A stretch of 40,237 bases of DNA from Betaproteobacteria bacterium (GCA_018969705.1 JAGWXV010000004.1:1-40237); one strand, 5' to 3'. Counted from the stretch's first letter, positions 9,634-18,167 are shown. Numbers and translations: made by a program. The notes: a model not told the origin generated them from the letters alone.

Positions 9634-10803
9634 TTAAGAAGGGCCGATTGCTTGCCGAATCAATAGCTGACGCAGAAGGCCTGTGTTGGCGACAACGCGC
9701 ATGCCCAATTGGCTGAGACGCTGTAGCGTAGGATGGGGTTGAACCACCCAGCGCTGCAGGAGGTCTAGGCTCCACTGAACGGTTTTGATGCGGCGCAGTC
9801 GCTGGCGACGATACGCAGCGAGTGCCGACCCGTTGCCAGGATCGGATCGGTACTCCTTCCAAATGTTCTCGAGGCAGAGCAGATCTTGGATGCCCAAATT
9901 TAAACCGTATCCAGCAAGTGGATGTACCGTATGGGCAGCATCCCCCAGCAGTGCAATACGTGGCGCTGTCAGCTCATCAGTGAGCAGCATACGTAGAGGG
10001 CTTGAAGTCAGGCTCCCCACCAGCCGTAAGCGCCCAAATCGCATCGCTGTTCGATCAGCGATCTGATCTGCAATGGTTGCATTCAAATCCGGGGCGAGTA
10101 GATCGACCCGCGAAGAGGACCACACCATCGAAACCTGCTGAGGGTCGGCTAAGGGTAAGAGCGCAAGGATATCGCCCCGATCAAACCACTGGGCAGCAAC
10201 ACCGCCGTGGGGAAACTCAGTGTGAAAAGCAGCAACAATCGCATTCTGGCTGTAATCCCGCTGGCCCCAGAGAATTCCTGCCTGGCCCCTCACCCAAGAT
10301 CGGGCGCCGTCGGCCCCTAGTACAAGCTGCGCATCAAAAGTCTTTCCGTCGACACCAAGCCTCACTCGGTCCGGGAGCGCCTCTAAGTAGTTCGGCCGCA
10401 CAGGAACACGCGTAACCGGTGCACGAAACTTGAGCGCCTGCTCAAGGACATCCAACAAATTCCGATGTGTCACCATGGCGGAGAGAAATTCCACCCCCGA
10501 ATCCGAGGCGGTAAGGTCAACACGCGATGCCCCCGAGAACACCTCCATTCGGGTCACTGTACAACTGTTTGCCTCCAGCGCAGACCATACACCAAGACGC
10601 TTTAAAAGGCCGACGGTCGCAGGTGAGAGCGCGTAATTGCGGGCATCTGCGCCATCTGTACGATCCACCTCGGCCGGACCAAACCATAGTACTTTTAACC
10701 CCAGCTGTGCAGCCGTCAAGGCCGATAAGGCACCGATAACTCCACTGCCCACAATGGCAAGCGGTGAAGTAACGGTGGGGTCGGCTGCGGTCGGGCGGCT
10801 CAT
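9634..10803 (-). CDS. ubiH: FAD-dependent ubiquinone biosynthesis hydroxylase (UbiH/UbiF/VisC family)
   Basis: Class A flavin monooxygenase expected to hydroxylate the ring of a ubiquinone precursor. The 389-residue protein has the FAD dinucleotide site AIVGSGVIGALSALTAAQLG near 16-35, the DG motif LGADGARSWVRG and the second FAD motif LLGDAAHTVHPLAGYGLNLG that is typical of the UbiH/COQ6 family. Which ring position it acts on (UbiH, UbiF, UbiI or the broader UbiM) cannot be decided from motifs alone. It leads a two-gene unit with dsbC. Other ubiquinone genes (ubiJ, ubiE) are in the same window at 18-21 kb. Confidence 0.88.
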   Translation of the reverse strand: MSRPTAADPTVTSPLAIVGSGVIGALSALTAAQLGLKVLWFGPAEVDRTDGADARNYALSPATVGLLKRLGVWSALEANSCTVTRMEVFSGASRVDLTASDSGVEFLSAMVTHRNLLDVLEQALKFRAPVTRVPVRPNYLEALPDRVRLGVDGKTFDAQLVLGADGARSWVRGQAGILWGQRDYSQNAIVAAFHTEFPHGGVAAQWFDRGDILALLPLADPQQVSMVWSSSRVDLLAPDLNATIADQIADRTAMRFGRLRLVGSLTSSPLRMLLTDELTAPRIALLGDAAHTVHPLAGYGLNLGIQDLLCLENIWKEYRSDPGNGSALAAYRRQRLRRIKTVQWSLDLLQRWVVQPHPTLQRLSQLGMRVVANTGLLRQLLIRQAIGPS

Positions 10804-10861
10804 CGCGCTGGAAGGAATACCCGAGATGTCGCCTCATGGCAAGTGGGAAGATCGCTTCGGC

Positions 10862-10867
10862 TATACT
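10862..10867 (+). promoter_or_regulatory. Candidate -10 box for tRNA-Phe
   Basis: TATACT lies 40 nt upstream of the tRNA-Phe 5' end in an otherwise gene-free gap. A matching -35 is weak. The position suits a short 5' leader trimmed by RNase P. Confidence 0.35.
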
Positions 10868-10906
10868 TTCGACTCTTCTCCGGCGTCTGATTTTCGGCGC
10901 CCGGCT

Positions 10907-10982
<76 letters not shown>

Positions 10983-11229
10983 TCCCTGAACGGTACGTAC
11001 TCGAGACATCGTTTACAGATCGTACCGATCACATAGTTAACACTTTTGGCCCAAAGGGGTTCTCGAGTGGTTCAACTTTACAGCTGTCTAAATCGAAGTA
11101 TCCCAAATCGTAATCCATAAAACTGGCCAGCCAGACACGGTCCTCGACCTGGCGCACACCCACATTTTGACCGGCAAAGACGGTGCCAAGGTGAATTAGC
11201 GTTGGAAGCTTCAATTGTCTATTCGGCAT
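10983..11229 (-). mobile_element. Degenerate IS481-type insertion sequence remnant
   Basis: This stretch contains the C-terminal piece of a transposase (11029-11229). Beyond its stop are two imperfect copies of a motif on the minus strand (GTTAACTATGTGATCGGTACG and GTAAACGATGTCTCGAGTACG, 14 of 21 positions identical). Repeats of this look occur at the ends of IS481-group elements as I remember them. The remainder of the transposase (catalytic DDE core) is missing, so it cannot move by itself. It directly follows tRNA-Phe. Confidence 0.6.
11029..11229 (-). pseudogene. C-terminal fragment of an IS481-type integrase/transposase
   Basis: The 66 residues include GTVFAGQNVGVRQVEDRVWL and SFMDYDLGYFDLD, ending ENPFGPKVLTM. 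This is the characteristic C-terminal tail of a widespread rve-domain (IS481-like) transposase group; the remark rests on remembered sequences. The N-terminal helix-turn-helix and the DDE catalytic core are absent because the upstream sequence (11230 onward) does not continue the frame. It is a decayed remnant and probably non-functional. Confidence 0.72.
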
Positions 11230-11352
11230 AGCACCCCAGTGTCTTAATTTAGGGGGAGACTATAGGGGCATCTCGGGTCATTACGTCGCAAGAAGGTTAT
11301 AGGGGCAAGACACCTCAACAAATGAGTCGACTATCACGGCATCGACTCTACT
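11230..11352. other. Island-edge spacer with a short direct repeat
   Basis: No gene is visible. TATAGGGGCA occurs exactly twice, at 11261-11270 and 11298-11307, 37 bp apart, next to the transposase remnant and just upstream of the first accessory gene. It may be a relic of insertion sequence ends or an operator; it cannot be resolved by eye. Confidence 0.35.
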
Positions 11353-11358
11353 TATAAT
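11353..11358 (+). promoter_or_regulatory. -10 box of the first FkbM gene
   Basis: A perfect TATAAT lies 26 nt before the preferred start codon at 11384. It overlaps the ATG chosen by the ORF track (11357), which would be untranscribed if this -10 is used. The -35 region is poor (TCGACT at a long 20-nt spacing). Confidence 0.5.
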
Positions 11359-11383
11359 GCTTACTAATAACCGAGGAAGGACT

Positions 11384-12106
11384 ATGCGACGTCTACTAAA
11401 TAAACTGTTTGGTTCTGAGCTCGGAGAACTTATCAGAAAAGAGTGGTCTTACCGGCAGCTAAAGAAGAGTGGTAGGTTCGCTCGATTTGATATCGATAAA
11501 ATCCTAGAGGAACTACTGCCGCACAACAACGGGTTCTATGTAGAGCTTGGAGCAAACGACGGTGCGCTGGCATCAAACTCATATTATTTTGAACTAAAAA
11601 AGAATTGGCGGGGAGTGCTCATCGAACCAGCGCCAAACTTATTTCTTAGCTGCCTTAAACGTCGCAGGGAGAAAAATCATGTTTTTTGCGCCGCTTGTGT
11701 ACCGTATGGGCACTCAAAAGAACTCGTCGAAATGCGTTATGCCGACTCCATGACAATATCGTCCGGGCTAGACCTCGATATTGGAAATCATGATGCATTT
11801 TTAGATCGTGGAAAAAAATTTCTTCGAGATGGGGAAGAATCTTTTAAATTTGGCGCTCCATCAGCAACGCTGAATGAACTTCTACTCGCCGCAAATGCAC
11901 CCAGCGAGATAGATTTTCTCTCACTTGATGTTGAGGGGGCTGAACTTAACGTTTTGCAAGGAATTGATTTTTCAATCTACAGATTTAGATATATCGTAGT
12001 CGAGAGCCGGAGTATCGACCGCTTGCTTTTGTACTTGGAACCAAAAAACTATTTTTTAGTGAGAAAAATATCGCATCACGACTATCTTCTAGCGTTTAGA
12101 TTTTAA
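11384..12106 (+). CDS. FkbM-family methyltransferase (first copy)
   Basis: Class I SAM-dependent O-methyltransferase of the FkbM type, usually acting on sugars or hydroxyls of surface polysaccharides or natural products. SAM-binding motif I is VELGANDGALASNS near residue 48, the acidic ribose-contact follows in LIEPAP, and the FkbM signature SLDVEGAELNVLQGIDF is near 180. The preferred start is ATG 11384 (240 residues), which has a strong GAGGAAGGA ribosome site six bases upstream; the track start at 11357 sits in the promoter. AT-rich, monocistronic and convergent with the next gene. The acceptor is unknown. Confidence 0.85.
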   Translation: MRRLLNKLFGSELGELIRKEWSYRQLKKSGRFARFDIDKILEELLPHNNGFYVELGANDGALASNSYYFELKKNWRGVLIEPAPNLFLSCLKRRREKNHVFCAACVPYGHSKELVEMRYADSMTISSGLDLDIGNHDAFLDRGKKFLRDGEESFKFGAPSATLNELLLAANAPSEIDFLSLDVEGAELNVLQGIDFSIYRFRYIVVESRSIDRLLLYLEPKNYFLVRKISHHDYLLAFRF

Positions 12107-12331
12107 TGGCAGACTCTAAACTCTAAATAGTCGCGTTCAGATCACAGTTTTGCCATACAAAACTTATTTAAATTTAGAAAAATATTATTAAGCAGGGAAA
12201 AATTGAGTCCTCTATCGGAATTTCGGGGGCTGACCTAACCACAACTTACCTTGAGAGTTATAGGTAAATGCCTGCTGGTCTAGATATGGTTCACTAGATT
12301 GCATAGTAGTTTAACTGCCGAAGCACAAACA

Positions 12332-13072
12332 TCATTCCATTTCTTTTTTCCATTCGCTTCGGCCATTCACTACACGTTTTGTAAGTCGCTTACCGTCTCT
12401 CCACTCACGACCTAGGTCACAAATTAACTCTGCTTCCTTCGTTCCGAGGATAAATTTACTTCGATATCGGCTCACATACTCAAACAATGTTGGGTTCCAC
12501 GGCGGCTTAGCTTGCTTCTCTGGATCGTAATTTAAATCCATTTTCTTAGCCCATTCGCGCAAGAAGTCTCCATCAAAAAATCCTGGCGAAGTGCCGTGTC
12601 GGTTGTAGGGTTTTTTTGAAATAGTGATTCCTAAAACTTTTTTCCGAATCCAATCAATATCAAATTGCTGATCAAGCTCTAGTACTCTGCTTTTTTCCTT
12701 GAAATAGAACTTCACAGCTTTCGTTTTATCATCGAGTGCGCTTATAAATCGTTCTGGAGAGCACTCTTCCAACAGTATCCAGTCGTCCTCTAAGTGCAGT
12801 ACGACCCGTTCAGTTGTCCCTTCCCACACACTTTTAACTGCGACTGTTAAGTTAGGGACTCTGGGTGTAAATATCTCGACATTTGGAAAATAGCTGCGAA
12901 TTAGATTGATACACTCTCCTCTACTACGCTCGTCACCGCCAAAGAGATCTACGTTGGCGATACACTTTTTAACCTCTAAATTTTTTATAAGTTGAGAGTG
13001 AAAAGAAAGGAGCGTACTTCGAAGCAGCTCAGGGCGGGAGCCAGAAATTAGACAGACATCAACAAGCGGCAT
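12332..13072 (-). CDS. Probable GT-A fold glycosyltransferase
   Basis: This 246-residue protein begins VDVCLISGSRPELLRSTLLSF, which resembles the nucleotide-sugar binding start of family 2-like glycosyltransferases, and has VVLHLEDDWILLEE near residue 90, where LEDDW fits the metal-binding DxD position. No transmembrane helix is seen. It is the last gene of a three-gene minus-strand set behind two methyltransferases, consistent with making and methylating a glycan. I do not recognise a precise family or a substrate. Codon use is AT-rich like its neighbours. Confidence 0.65.
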   Translation of the reverse strand: MPLVDVCLISGSRPELLRSTLLSFHSQLIKNLEVKKCIANVDLFGGDERSRGECINLIRSYFPNVEIFTPRVPNLTVAVKSVWEGTTERVVLHLEDDWILLEECSPERFISALDDKTKAVKFYFKEKSRVLELDQQFDIDWIRKKVLGITISKKPYNRHGTSPGFFDGDFLREWAKKMDLNYDPEKQAKPPWNPTLFEYVSRYRSKFILGTKEAELICDLGREWRDGKRLTKRVVNGRSEWKKEME

Positions 13073-13136
13073 AATTTTTCGAATTAAATTTTTAATAACG
13101 CCTGGTCCACAGCTTTCTACTCATCCAATAATCTGC

Positions 13137-13805
13137 TTACGGCTGCTTAACTCCAAGCATGACGGTTATTCGATAAGACTTAAATAGCCATAATATTCTG
13201 AGGCTCCGCCTCCAAGAGCCCCTACTCTGCAGCGGCCAAAATGGCCTTATAAGCTTTCGAAGTTGCTTTAGTGGCGACATACTAAGGAACTCTTGTTTAT
13301 ACGACCCTGCGCTCACGATTGTCTGTTCAATCCACTTGAGAGGTATGGTTTTAGCCAATTCCGGTGGGCTCGGTCGGAACATCGTATCGATAGGATCGGG
13401 ATGGTACGGATAATCAAAGGGGGCTGTTATCAGCAGTGCATCCTCTGCACGCATCGAAGAGCAAAGCCTTCTAAGAATCTGATCTCGTGAAGATTCCGGC
13501 AAATGCTCCACAACATTAGCGAGAATTAGTAGCCTCGGCGCAGGGAGTTTAAAAATAAATTCAAACGCATCAGCAGACTCGAGATCACAAACGACGTCAA
13601 CTCCAGCATGCTTTGATTGATCGACGTTTATCACGCATAATCCCGCATTTCTCAGTCGATCAAAGATTTGCTCATCGATCCATGGTTTTTTTTTGCGTAA
13701 ACTTTCAATATCTCCACATCCAAGGTTAATGCAAACCCTGAAGTCGTGAATGTCAAGTCGACCAAAAATAAACTTTGCAGCAACCTCTGACTCCTGTTGT
13801 CTCAT
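13137..13805 (-). CDS. SAM-dependent methyltransferase, class I
   Basis: The 222-residue protein has motif I VCINLGCGDIESL near 24-36, an acidic loop at VINVDQSKHAGVDVVCDLE, and the post-motif segment LLILANVVEHLPESSRDQILRRL typical of type 11/12 methyltransferases. The C-terminus is basic and hydrophobic (KLIRPFWPLQSRGSWRRSLRILWLF), which may attach it to the membrane. It lies between another methyltransferase and a glycosyltransferase on the same strand. Probably modifies a glycan or lipid-linked sugar; the substrate is not known. Confidence 0.75.
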   Translation of the reverse strand: MRQQESEVAAKFIFGRLDIHDFRVCINLGCGDIESLRKKKPWIDEQIFDRLRNAGLCVINVDQSKHAGVDVVCDLESADAFEFIFKLPAPRLLILANVVEHLPESSRDQILRRLCSSMRAEDALLITAPFDYPYHPDPIDTMFRPSPPELAKTIPLKWIEQTIVSAGSYKQEFLSMSPLKQLRKLIRPFWPLQSRGSWRRSLRILWLFKSYRITVMLGVKQP

Positions 13806-13886
13806 TTTTCCTTTTCTTCTAGCAAGGCGTACGCGGATTAAGCAGTCATTGGTAGCGATTCTTCGGTAGGCAAAAATCAGTATGCG

Positions 13887-14810
13887 CTACTGAAAATTCT
13901 TATAAAGTGATTTTAGAGCCTTAATTCTACGGTCATTGTTACTTAAGGTATCTATTATTGATTCTTTGCTCATACGGTCAGTCTTTCGTAAAGAAACAAA
14001 AAACTCACAGCCCTCTGTTGGGAATTCTAACTCGATCTTCAGTCCAATAAGCTCGAGAAAGTAAAGATCACTCACTATCAATCTAAAAGACTCCGGTATA
14101 AACCGCCAACAATGCACATCAAAGTATTCGCCGCTGGAAGAATACCGATCAACACAAGTTCGCGCATCCTCTATACCGTGAACCAAACCGTCCGGAATAA
14201 ATGTATCTGAGCCCCACGCAATCGAGTCTCCAACTTTCGCAGCGTTAGCAAAGTGATCGAAAATTTGACCAATGGTTGAAGATTTTCTTTCTGAATAGAA
14301 AGCATCGAGCAATGCGCCTGTTTGGCTAATTGGTGAAAAGTAATCAAAGCATCGACGTTTGTCAGGAATTACGAGGGAAAGCACACCCCCTGGTTTTAGT
14401 ATTTTTTCACATTGCTGGAGAAATAGAATGGGGTCTGGCATGTGCTCAATTGCGTGGCTACAGATAATCCAGTCGTAGTAGTTTTGAACTCCGATCAGTT
14501 CAGAATAGGGCTCTCCTCTCGAAACGAAGTCAACTAATTCAATGTTTTCTAAATTTACATTATGAAATTTGTATTTCTCCCTCAACTCCTCAGTACTGGC
14601 ATGATCGAGAATGTGAACGTTATAACCTTCACGTTTCGGTGCGATAGGATTATGGCTCGGTCCGATCTCCAAGCCAATTCCTTCGGAATCTAGTAAAGAG
14701 AATACTTTTTCTTTACGATTCTTTTCTTTTTTTGAAACACTAGGCTGCCTAAAAACTGTCAATTTGTGCAGGGCAGATTTGAGAAAATTTTTTACGTTAT
14801 AGTGAGTCAT
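13887..14810 (-). CDS. SAM-dependent methyltransferase, class I (polysaccharide-cluster type)
   Basis: A 307-residue protein with motif I IGLEIGPSHNPIAPKREGYN near 44-63, an acidic LDHAS after the second strand, and ICSHAIEHMPDPILFLQQCEKILKPGG around 114-140, followed by LSLVIPDKRRCFDYF. The LEIGPSHNP version of motif I is common in methyltransferases found in O-antigen and capsule clusters. It is the first gene of a three-gene minus-strand set and is divergent from the second FkbM gene; the 144-bp AT-rich gap should carry both promoters, but no strong hexamers stand out. Confidence 0.78.
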   Translation of the reverse strand: MTHYNVKNFLKSALHKLTVFRQPSVSKKEKNRKEKVFSLLDSEGIGLEIGPSHNPIAPKREGYNVHILDHASTEELREKYKFHNVNLENIELVDFVSRGEPYSELIGVQNYYDWIICSHAIEHMPDPILFLQQCEKILKPGGVLSLVIPDKRRCFDYFSPISQTGALLDAFYSERKSSTIGQIFDHFANAAKVGDSIAWGSDTFIPDGLVHGIEDARTCVDRYSSSGEYFDVHCWRFIPESFRLIVSDLYFLELIGLKIELEFPTEGCEFFVSLRKTDRMSKESIIDTLSNNDRRIKALKSLYKNFQ

Positions 14811-14954
14811 GTAGTGTTCGATCTGTATCGCGTATTAAATTTATTTAATGATCAAGACAAAAATCTTCTAAAACCAAAACGGCTAGCCTTTATCTGTATT
14901 TTGAACTATCTTCCAGTGACTTAGTGTAAGAGTCGATTCGGCCATAAAATATCA

Positions 14955-15710
14955 ATGAATAAAAATCTTGACGACGAGGTGTTTCTCGCGTTGTGTAATT
15001 GGATCAAACCGGGTGATACAGTTCTCGATGTGGGCGCAAATGTGGGGAGTTTTACCAATCACATGGCAAAACTCGTTGGCCCCGGAGGGCATGTTCATGC
15101 ATTCGAACCAGAGCCTAATAACTTTAGCGCACTTGAGAAAGCTGTCAGCAATCGAAAACTCCACAATGTAAGTTTGCACCGGTCTGCCCTGGGTGCGATG
15201 CCGGGTTTTGCAAAACTATATCTCAGTCAATTTAATGTGGGAATGCACCGCTTATATAAATCCGAAGTCTGTGGAGAGGAGTCGATTCTTACGGAAGTTC
15301 AAACAATTGATAATTTGTTTAAACCAGATGAAATATCTTTGATTAAAATTGATATTGAAGGATTTGAACCGTACGCATTGTTCGGGGCGGAGTCGCTTAT
15401 TAAGCAATCGAAAATCACTGTAGTTGCTGAGCATTGCCCACCTTCAATTTTAGAAGCTGGAGCATCTATAACTAAATATCTTTCATGGCTTAGATACCAT
15501 CAATTTCGTGTTTTTAACTGCACCAGCGAGGAAGTTGATTGGGAGTCACTTATCTCAGATGGGCAACGATGGGATTCGTTCGGGTGCGAAAGACTAAAGC
15601 GACGCTGCAAAGAAAAGACAAATCCTCAAATTGCTGAAGAGGTTCAAGCCATTGGTTATGAATTGAGCTGTAAACGCCCATATATCGAAAACCTTGTTTT
15701 CATCCGATAG
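14955..15710 (+). CDS. FkbM-family methyltransferase (second copy)
   Basis: 251 residues. Motif I is VLDVGANVGSFTNHMAKLVG near 23-42, then HAFEPEPNNFSAL, and the FkbM signature IKIDIEGFEPYALFGAESLI near 133. It aligns better with the canonical FkbM family than the copy at 11.4 kb and the two are not recent duplicates (motifs differ at many positions). The ATG at 14955 is the only start after an in-frame TAG at 14922; there is no clear ribosome site. Likely O-methylates a sugar of a surface glycan built by neighbouring genes. Confidence 0.85.
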   Translation: MNKNLDDEVFLALCNWIKPGDTVLDVGANVGSFTNHMAKLVGPGGHVHAFEPEPNNFSALEKAVSNRKLHNVSLHRSALGAMPGFAKLYLSQFNVGMHRLYKSEVCGEESILTEVQTIDNLFKPDEISLIKIDIEGFEPYALFGAESLIKQSKITVVAEHCPPSILEAGASITKYLSWLRYHQFRVFNCTSEEVDWESLISDGQRWDSFGCERLKRRCKEKTNPQIAEEVQAIGYELSCKRPYIENLVFIR

Positions 15711-15875
15711 AATCTTCATCAGATTGAGACTTGTCAACCATTGGTTATATGTTTTTTTAAGGTGGTTGCAGTCTAGTTTCCGGCAGAATGCGGCGGCTCT
15801 ATAAATTTCCTTTCCGAAGATAAACTGATTTGGCCATTTTCCAATAGCCTCATCACCAATAAATGGAGAATCAAA

Positions 15876-16733
15876 ATGCAAACTCTTCCTTTGGTTGCCC
15901 TTTTGGTTTCAGGAGGCTTAACAGTCAGCTGCGCAGTGCAGAACTATGGAGATAGCCTCTATCACTTGCGGAGAGCTACTGCCGGAAAAGACGTGATGTG
16001 GATTCCAACAAAGGTGGAAACGATCCATCAAATGCTGGCGATGGCCGAGATTACGCCGCACGACTATCTGATTGATCTCGGCTCGGGGGATGGCGTTATT
16101 CCAATTGAAGCAGCAAAAAAATTTGGTATTCGATCGCTGGGAATTGAGTATAACCGAGATCTTGTCGCGCTGTCACAACGCAATGCAGACCGGGCGAATG
16201 TAAAACATTTGGTGAATTTTCGACAGGGAGATATTTTTGCCGAAAATTTTTCTGAAGCAACAGTCTTAACACTTTATCTCGGCGAATCACTGAATAATCG
16301 ACTGAAGCCAGCCCTTCTCAACATGAAGCCTGGTACGCGCATCATATCGAATACATTCCGTATTGATGCATGGACTCCCGATCGAGAGTTAAAACTAAAT
16401 TCTGGGGAGAGCGCTTTTTTATGGATTGTTCCCGCTCGTTTCGAAGGCGAATGGGAACTCCAAGGTCTGCCGGGGAGCTCTAAAGCGAGTATGAAAATTC
16501 GTCAAAAAACGCAATTTTTCGAGGGCACAATCGATACTGGACAGCGGCGGCCTGCCGTAATCGAGGATGGCAGACTCTCTGGTACCCAGTTTACGTTTAG
16601 TTATCTTGACCATAACAATCGATCCCGGACACTAACAGGCACAATCAACGGACCTGAGTCAAACGAATTTACAGCTCAGTCGTTAGATCAGGGTGGCCAA
16701 AAAATTTTCGGACAATTGCGCTCTCGACGTTAG
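15876..16733 (+). CDS. Class I methyltransferase with apparent export signal and C-terminal extra domain
   Basis: The 285-residue product starts LPLVALLVSGGLTVSCAVQ, a signal-like hydrophobic segment with a marginal lipobox (TVSC). It continues with WIPTKVETIHQMLAMAEI and a full SAM-binding core: YLIDLGSGDGVIPIEAAKKF near 64-83, GIEYN and FRQGDIF, then TLYLGESLNNRL. This core resembles a bacterial group related to the FAM173/ATP-synthase-c lysine methyltransferases (from memory). Residues 190-285 are beta-rich with no recognised motif. GGAG sits seven bases before the ATG and a TATAAA about 70 bp upstream. A SAM enzyme outside the cytoplasm would lack cofactor, so either the signal is a membrane anchor facing inward or the enzyme is repurposed. 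Confidence 0.78.
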   Translation: MQTLPLVALLVSGGLTVSCAVQNYGDSLYHLRRATAGKDVMWIPTKVETIHQMLAMAEITPHDYLIDLGSGDGVIPIEAAKKFGIRSLGIEYNRDLVALSQRNADRANVKHLVNFRQGDIFAENFSEATVLTLYLGESLNNRLKPALLNMKPGTRIISNTFRIDAWTPDRELKLNSGESAFLWIVPARFEGEWELQGLPGSSKASMKIRQKTQFFEGTIDTGQRRPAVIEDGRLSGTQFTFSYLDHNNRSRTLTGTINGPESNEFTAQSLDQGGQKIFGQLRSRR

Positions 16734-16755
16734 CATTATCCAAAATCGTTAGTTG

Positions 16756-17043
16756 CTAAGGCTCAACTCCAAATAAAGTCAAAGCCATTGCTCTGCTACG
16801 CACCGACATGAGCGCGCAATATTCTGGGCTTAACGACCAACGCTCGGCATCCTCTTTGCTTGGAAAGGACAGCTCAACGAAGGCATCGAACTCACCGATG
16901 CCCAGTTCGTTCCAAGGCATCAGCTTTCGACGACCCCTAAACTCGATGCTGCCTCGGTAAAGGGTGACAGTCTGACCCACCTGGCTACGATAGTCCTCAA
17001 ATGCCTCTTGATTCAGAACTTTTATAAGACCAATTACTTTCAT
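16756..17043 (-). CDS. DUF1330 family protein
   Basis: A 95-residue alpha/beta-barrel-like (dimeric ferredoxin fold) protein. It shows the DUF1330 pattern: an N-terminal strand, NQEAFEDYRSQVGQTVTLYRG, then FDAFVELSFPSKEDAERWSLSPEY and a C-terminal strand ending LTLFGVEP. The biochemical function of the family is not established. It starts 18 nt after aroG on the same strand and is probably its operon partner. Base use is closer to the housekeeping genes than to the AT-rich block that ends just before it. Confidence 0.8.
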   Translation of the reverse strand: MKVIGLIKVLNQEAFEDYRSQVGQTVTLYRGSIEFRGRRKLMPWNELGIGEFDAFVELSFPSKEDAERWSLSPEYCALMSVRSRAMALTLFGVEP

Positions 17044-17061
17044 AAATATTTTCTCTCTTTT

Positions 17062-18114
17062 TCACTTAGCCCTTCGACTTCTTGCGGCTTGGGCCAAAAG
17101 ATCTAGCAGTGGCCTTGTCTGAGAAAAACTAATACAGGAGTCAGTAATAGAGACTCCGTGCTGAAGCGGCCGGCCCGACACTAAGTCTTGCCGGCCTTCT
17201 TTAAGATGGCTCTCGATCATAACGCCCATAATCCGTGCATCGCCCTGCGCAATCTGCTGGGCGACATCCGTCACAACATCAATCTGACGCTGATGCTGCT
17301 TATCGCTGTTGGCATGCGAAACATCGATCATAAGCTGCGGGCGCAGACCCGACTGCTGTAAAAGGCTGGCCGCAGCGTTTACCGAATCAGCCCCGTAATT
17401 TGGCGTCTTTCCGCCGCGCAAAATAATGTGACAGTCCTGATTGCCGCAGGTCTCAAAAATCGCACTCTGGCCAAACTTCGTCATGCCGATAAAAGCATGA
17501 CTTGCCTGGGCGGCTAGTAGCGCATCTACCGCAACCTTGATACTGCCTTCAGTGCCGTTTTTAAGGCCGACCGGGCAGGAGAGGCCGCTGGCCAGCTGAC
17601 GGTGACTCTGACTTTCTGTGGTGCGGGCGCCGATGGCGCCCCAGCTCACTAAATCGCTAAAAAACTGCGGGCTCAGCAGATCAAGAAACTCGGTGCCTAC
17701 CGGAAGGCCCAAATTCAGAATATCCAGTAAGAGCTGCCGGGCCAACTCAAGCCCTTCGTTGATAGCGTAGGAGCCATCGAGATGCGGGTCATTGATATAA
17801 CCCTTCCAGCCGACGGTTGTTCTGGGTTTTTCGAAATACACACGCATCACGACAATCAGATCATCAGCGAATCGCTTAGCCTCGGTGCGAAGTAGCCCGG
17901 CATATTCCATGGCCTGATCATGGTGATGAATTGAGCAAGGACCGACGATGCAAAGCAATCGATCGTCCTGGCCCTCCAGGACCGCCGTAATGTCCGATCG
18001 GGCCTGAAAAACAACTGCCTGCGCGGTAGCCGACGCCGGCAGCTTTTCCAGCAAAAGCTGGGGAGAAATAAGGGCGCGAATCGCCCCGATTCGAAGATCC
18101 TCTAAATTCTGCAT
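17062..18114 (-). CDS. aroG: 3-deoxy-7-phosphoheptulonate (DAHP) synthase, class I
   Basis: Condenses phosphoenolpyruvate and erythrose 4-phosphate, the entry step of the shikimate pathway that supplies chorismate for TrpE and ubiquinone. The 350-residue length and motifs CIVGPCSIHHHDQAMEYAG, MRVYFEKPRTTVGWKG, GARTTESQSHR, GLKNGTEGS and MIDVSHANS identify the AroFGH type with the metal ligands Cys, His, Glu and Asp in place. Which amino acid inhibits it cannot be told from motifs. The ATG at 18114 has AGG five bases upstream. It is divergent from the cytochrome gene with a very short gap. Confidence 0.95.
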   Translation of the reverse strand: MQNLEDLRIGAIRALISPQLLLEKLPASATAQAVVFQARSDITAVLEGQDDRLLCIVGPCSIHHHDQAMEYAGLLRTEAKRFADDLIVVMRVYFEKPRTTVGWKGYINDPHLDGSYAINEGLELARQLLLDILNLGLPVGTEFLDLLSPQFFSDLVSWGAIGARTTESQSHRQLASGLSCPVGLKNGTEGSIKVAVDALLAAQASHAFIGMTKFGQSAIFETCGNQDCHIILRGGKTPNYGADSVNAAASLLQQSGLRPQLMIDVSHANSDKQHQRQIDVVTDVAQQIAQGDARIMGVMIESHLKEGRQDLVSGRPLQHGVSITDSCISFSQTRPLLDLLAQAARSRRAK

Positions 18115-18167
18115 GAGCCTGATGTTAATTGATGAACGATTCCCCGAGATGGTCTAGACTTTCAAAC

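Noticed and set aside
10989-11025. Inverted repeat CGGTACG/CGTACCG after tRNA-Phe as a tRNA terminator
   Set aside because: The loop is long, there is no T-run, and the sequence is better explained by the insertion sequence end repeats.
11357-11383. Track start codon of the first FkbM gene
   Set aside because: The ATG overlaps a perfect TATAAT box, while ATG 11384 has a strong ribosome site.
12107-12331. 225-bp gap between convergent island genes
   Set aside because: Examined for a terminator, repeats or a small gene; it is AT-rich but nothing supportable is seen.
15649-15749. Repeated CCATTGGTTAT at the end of the second FkbM gene and in the following gap
   Set aside because: Only 11 bp match with no wider similarity; probably chance or a tiny duplication without visible meaning.
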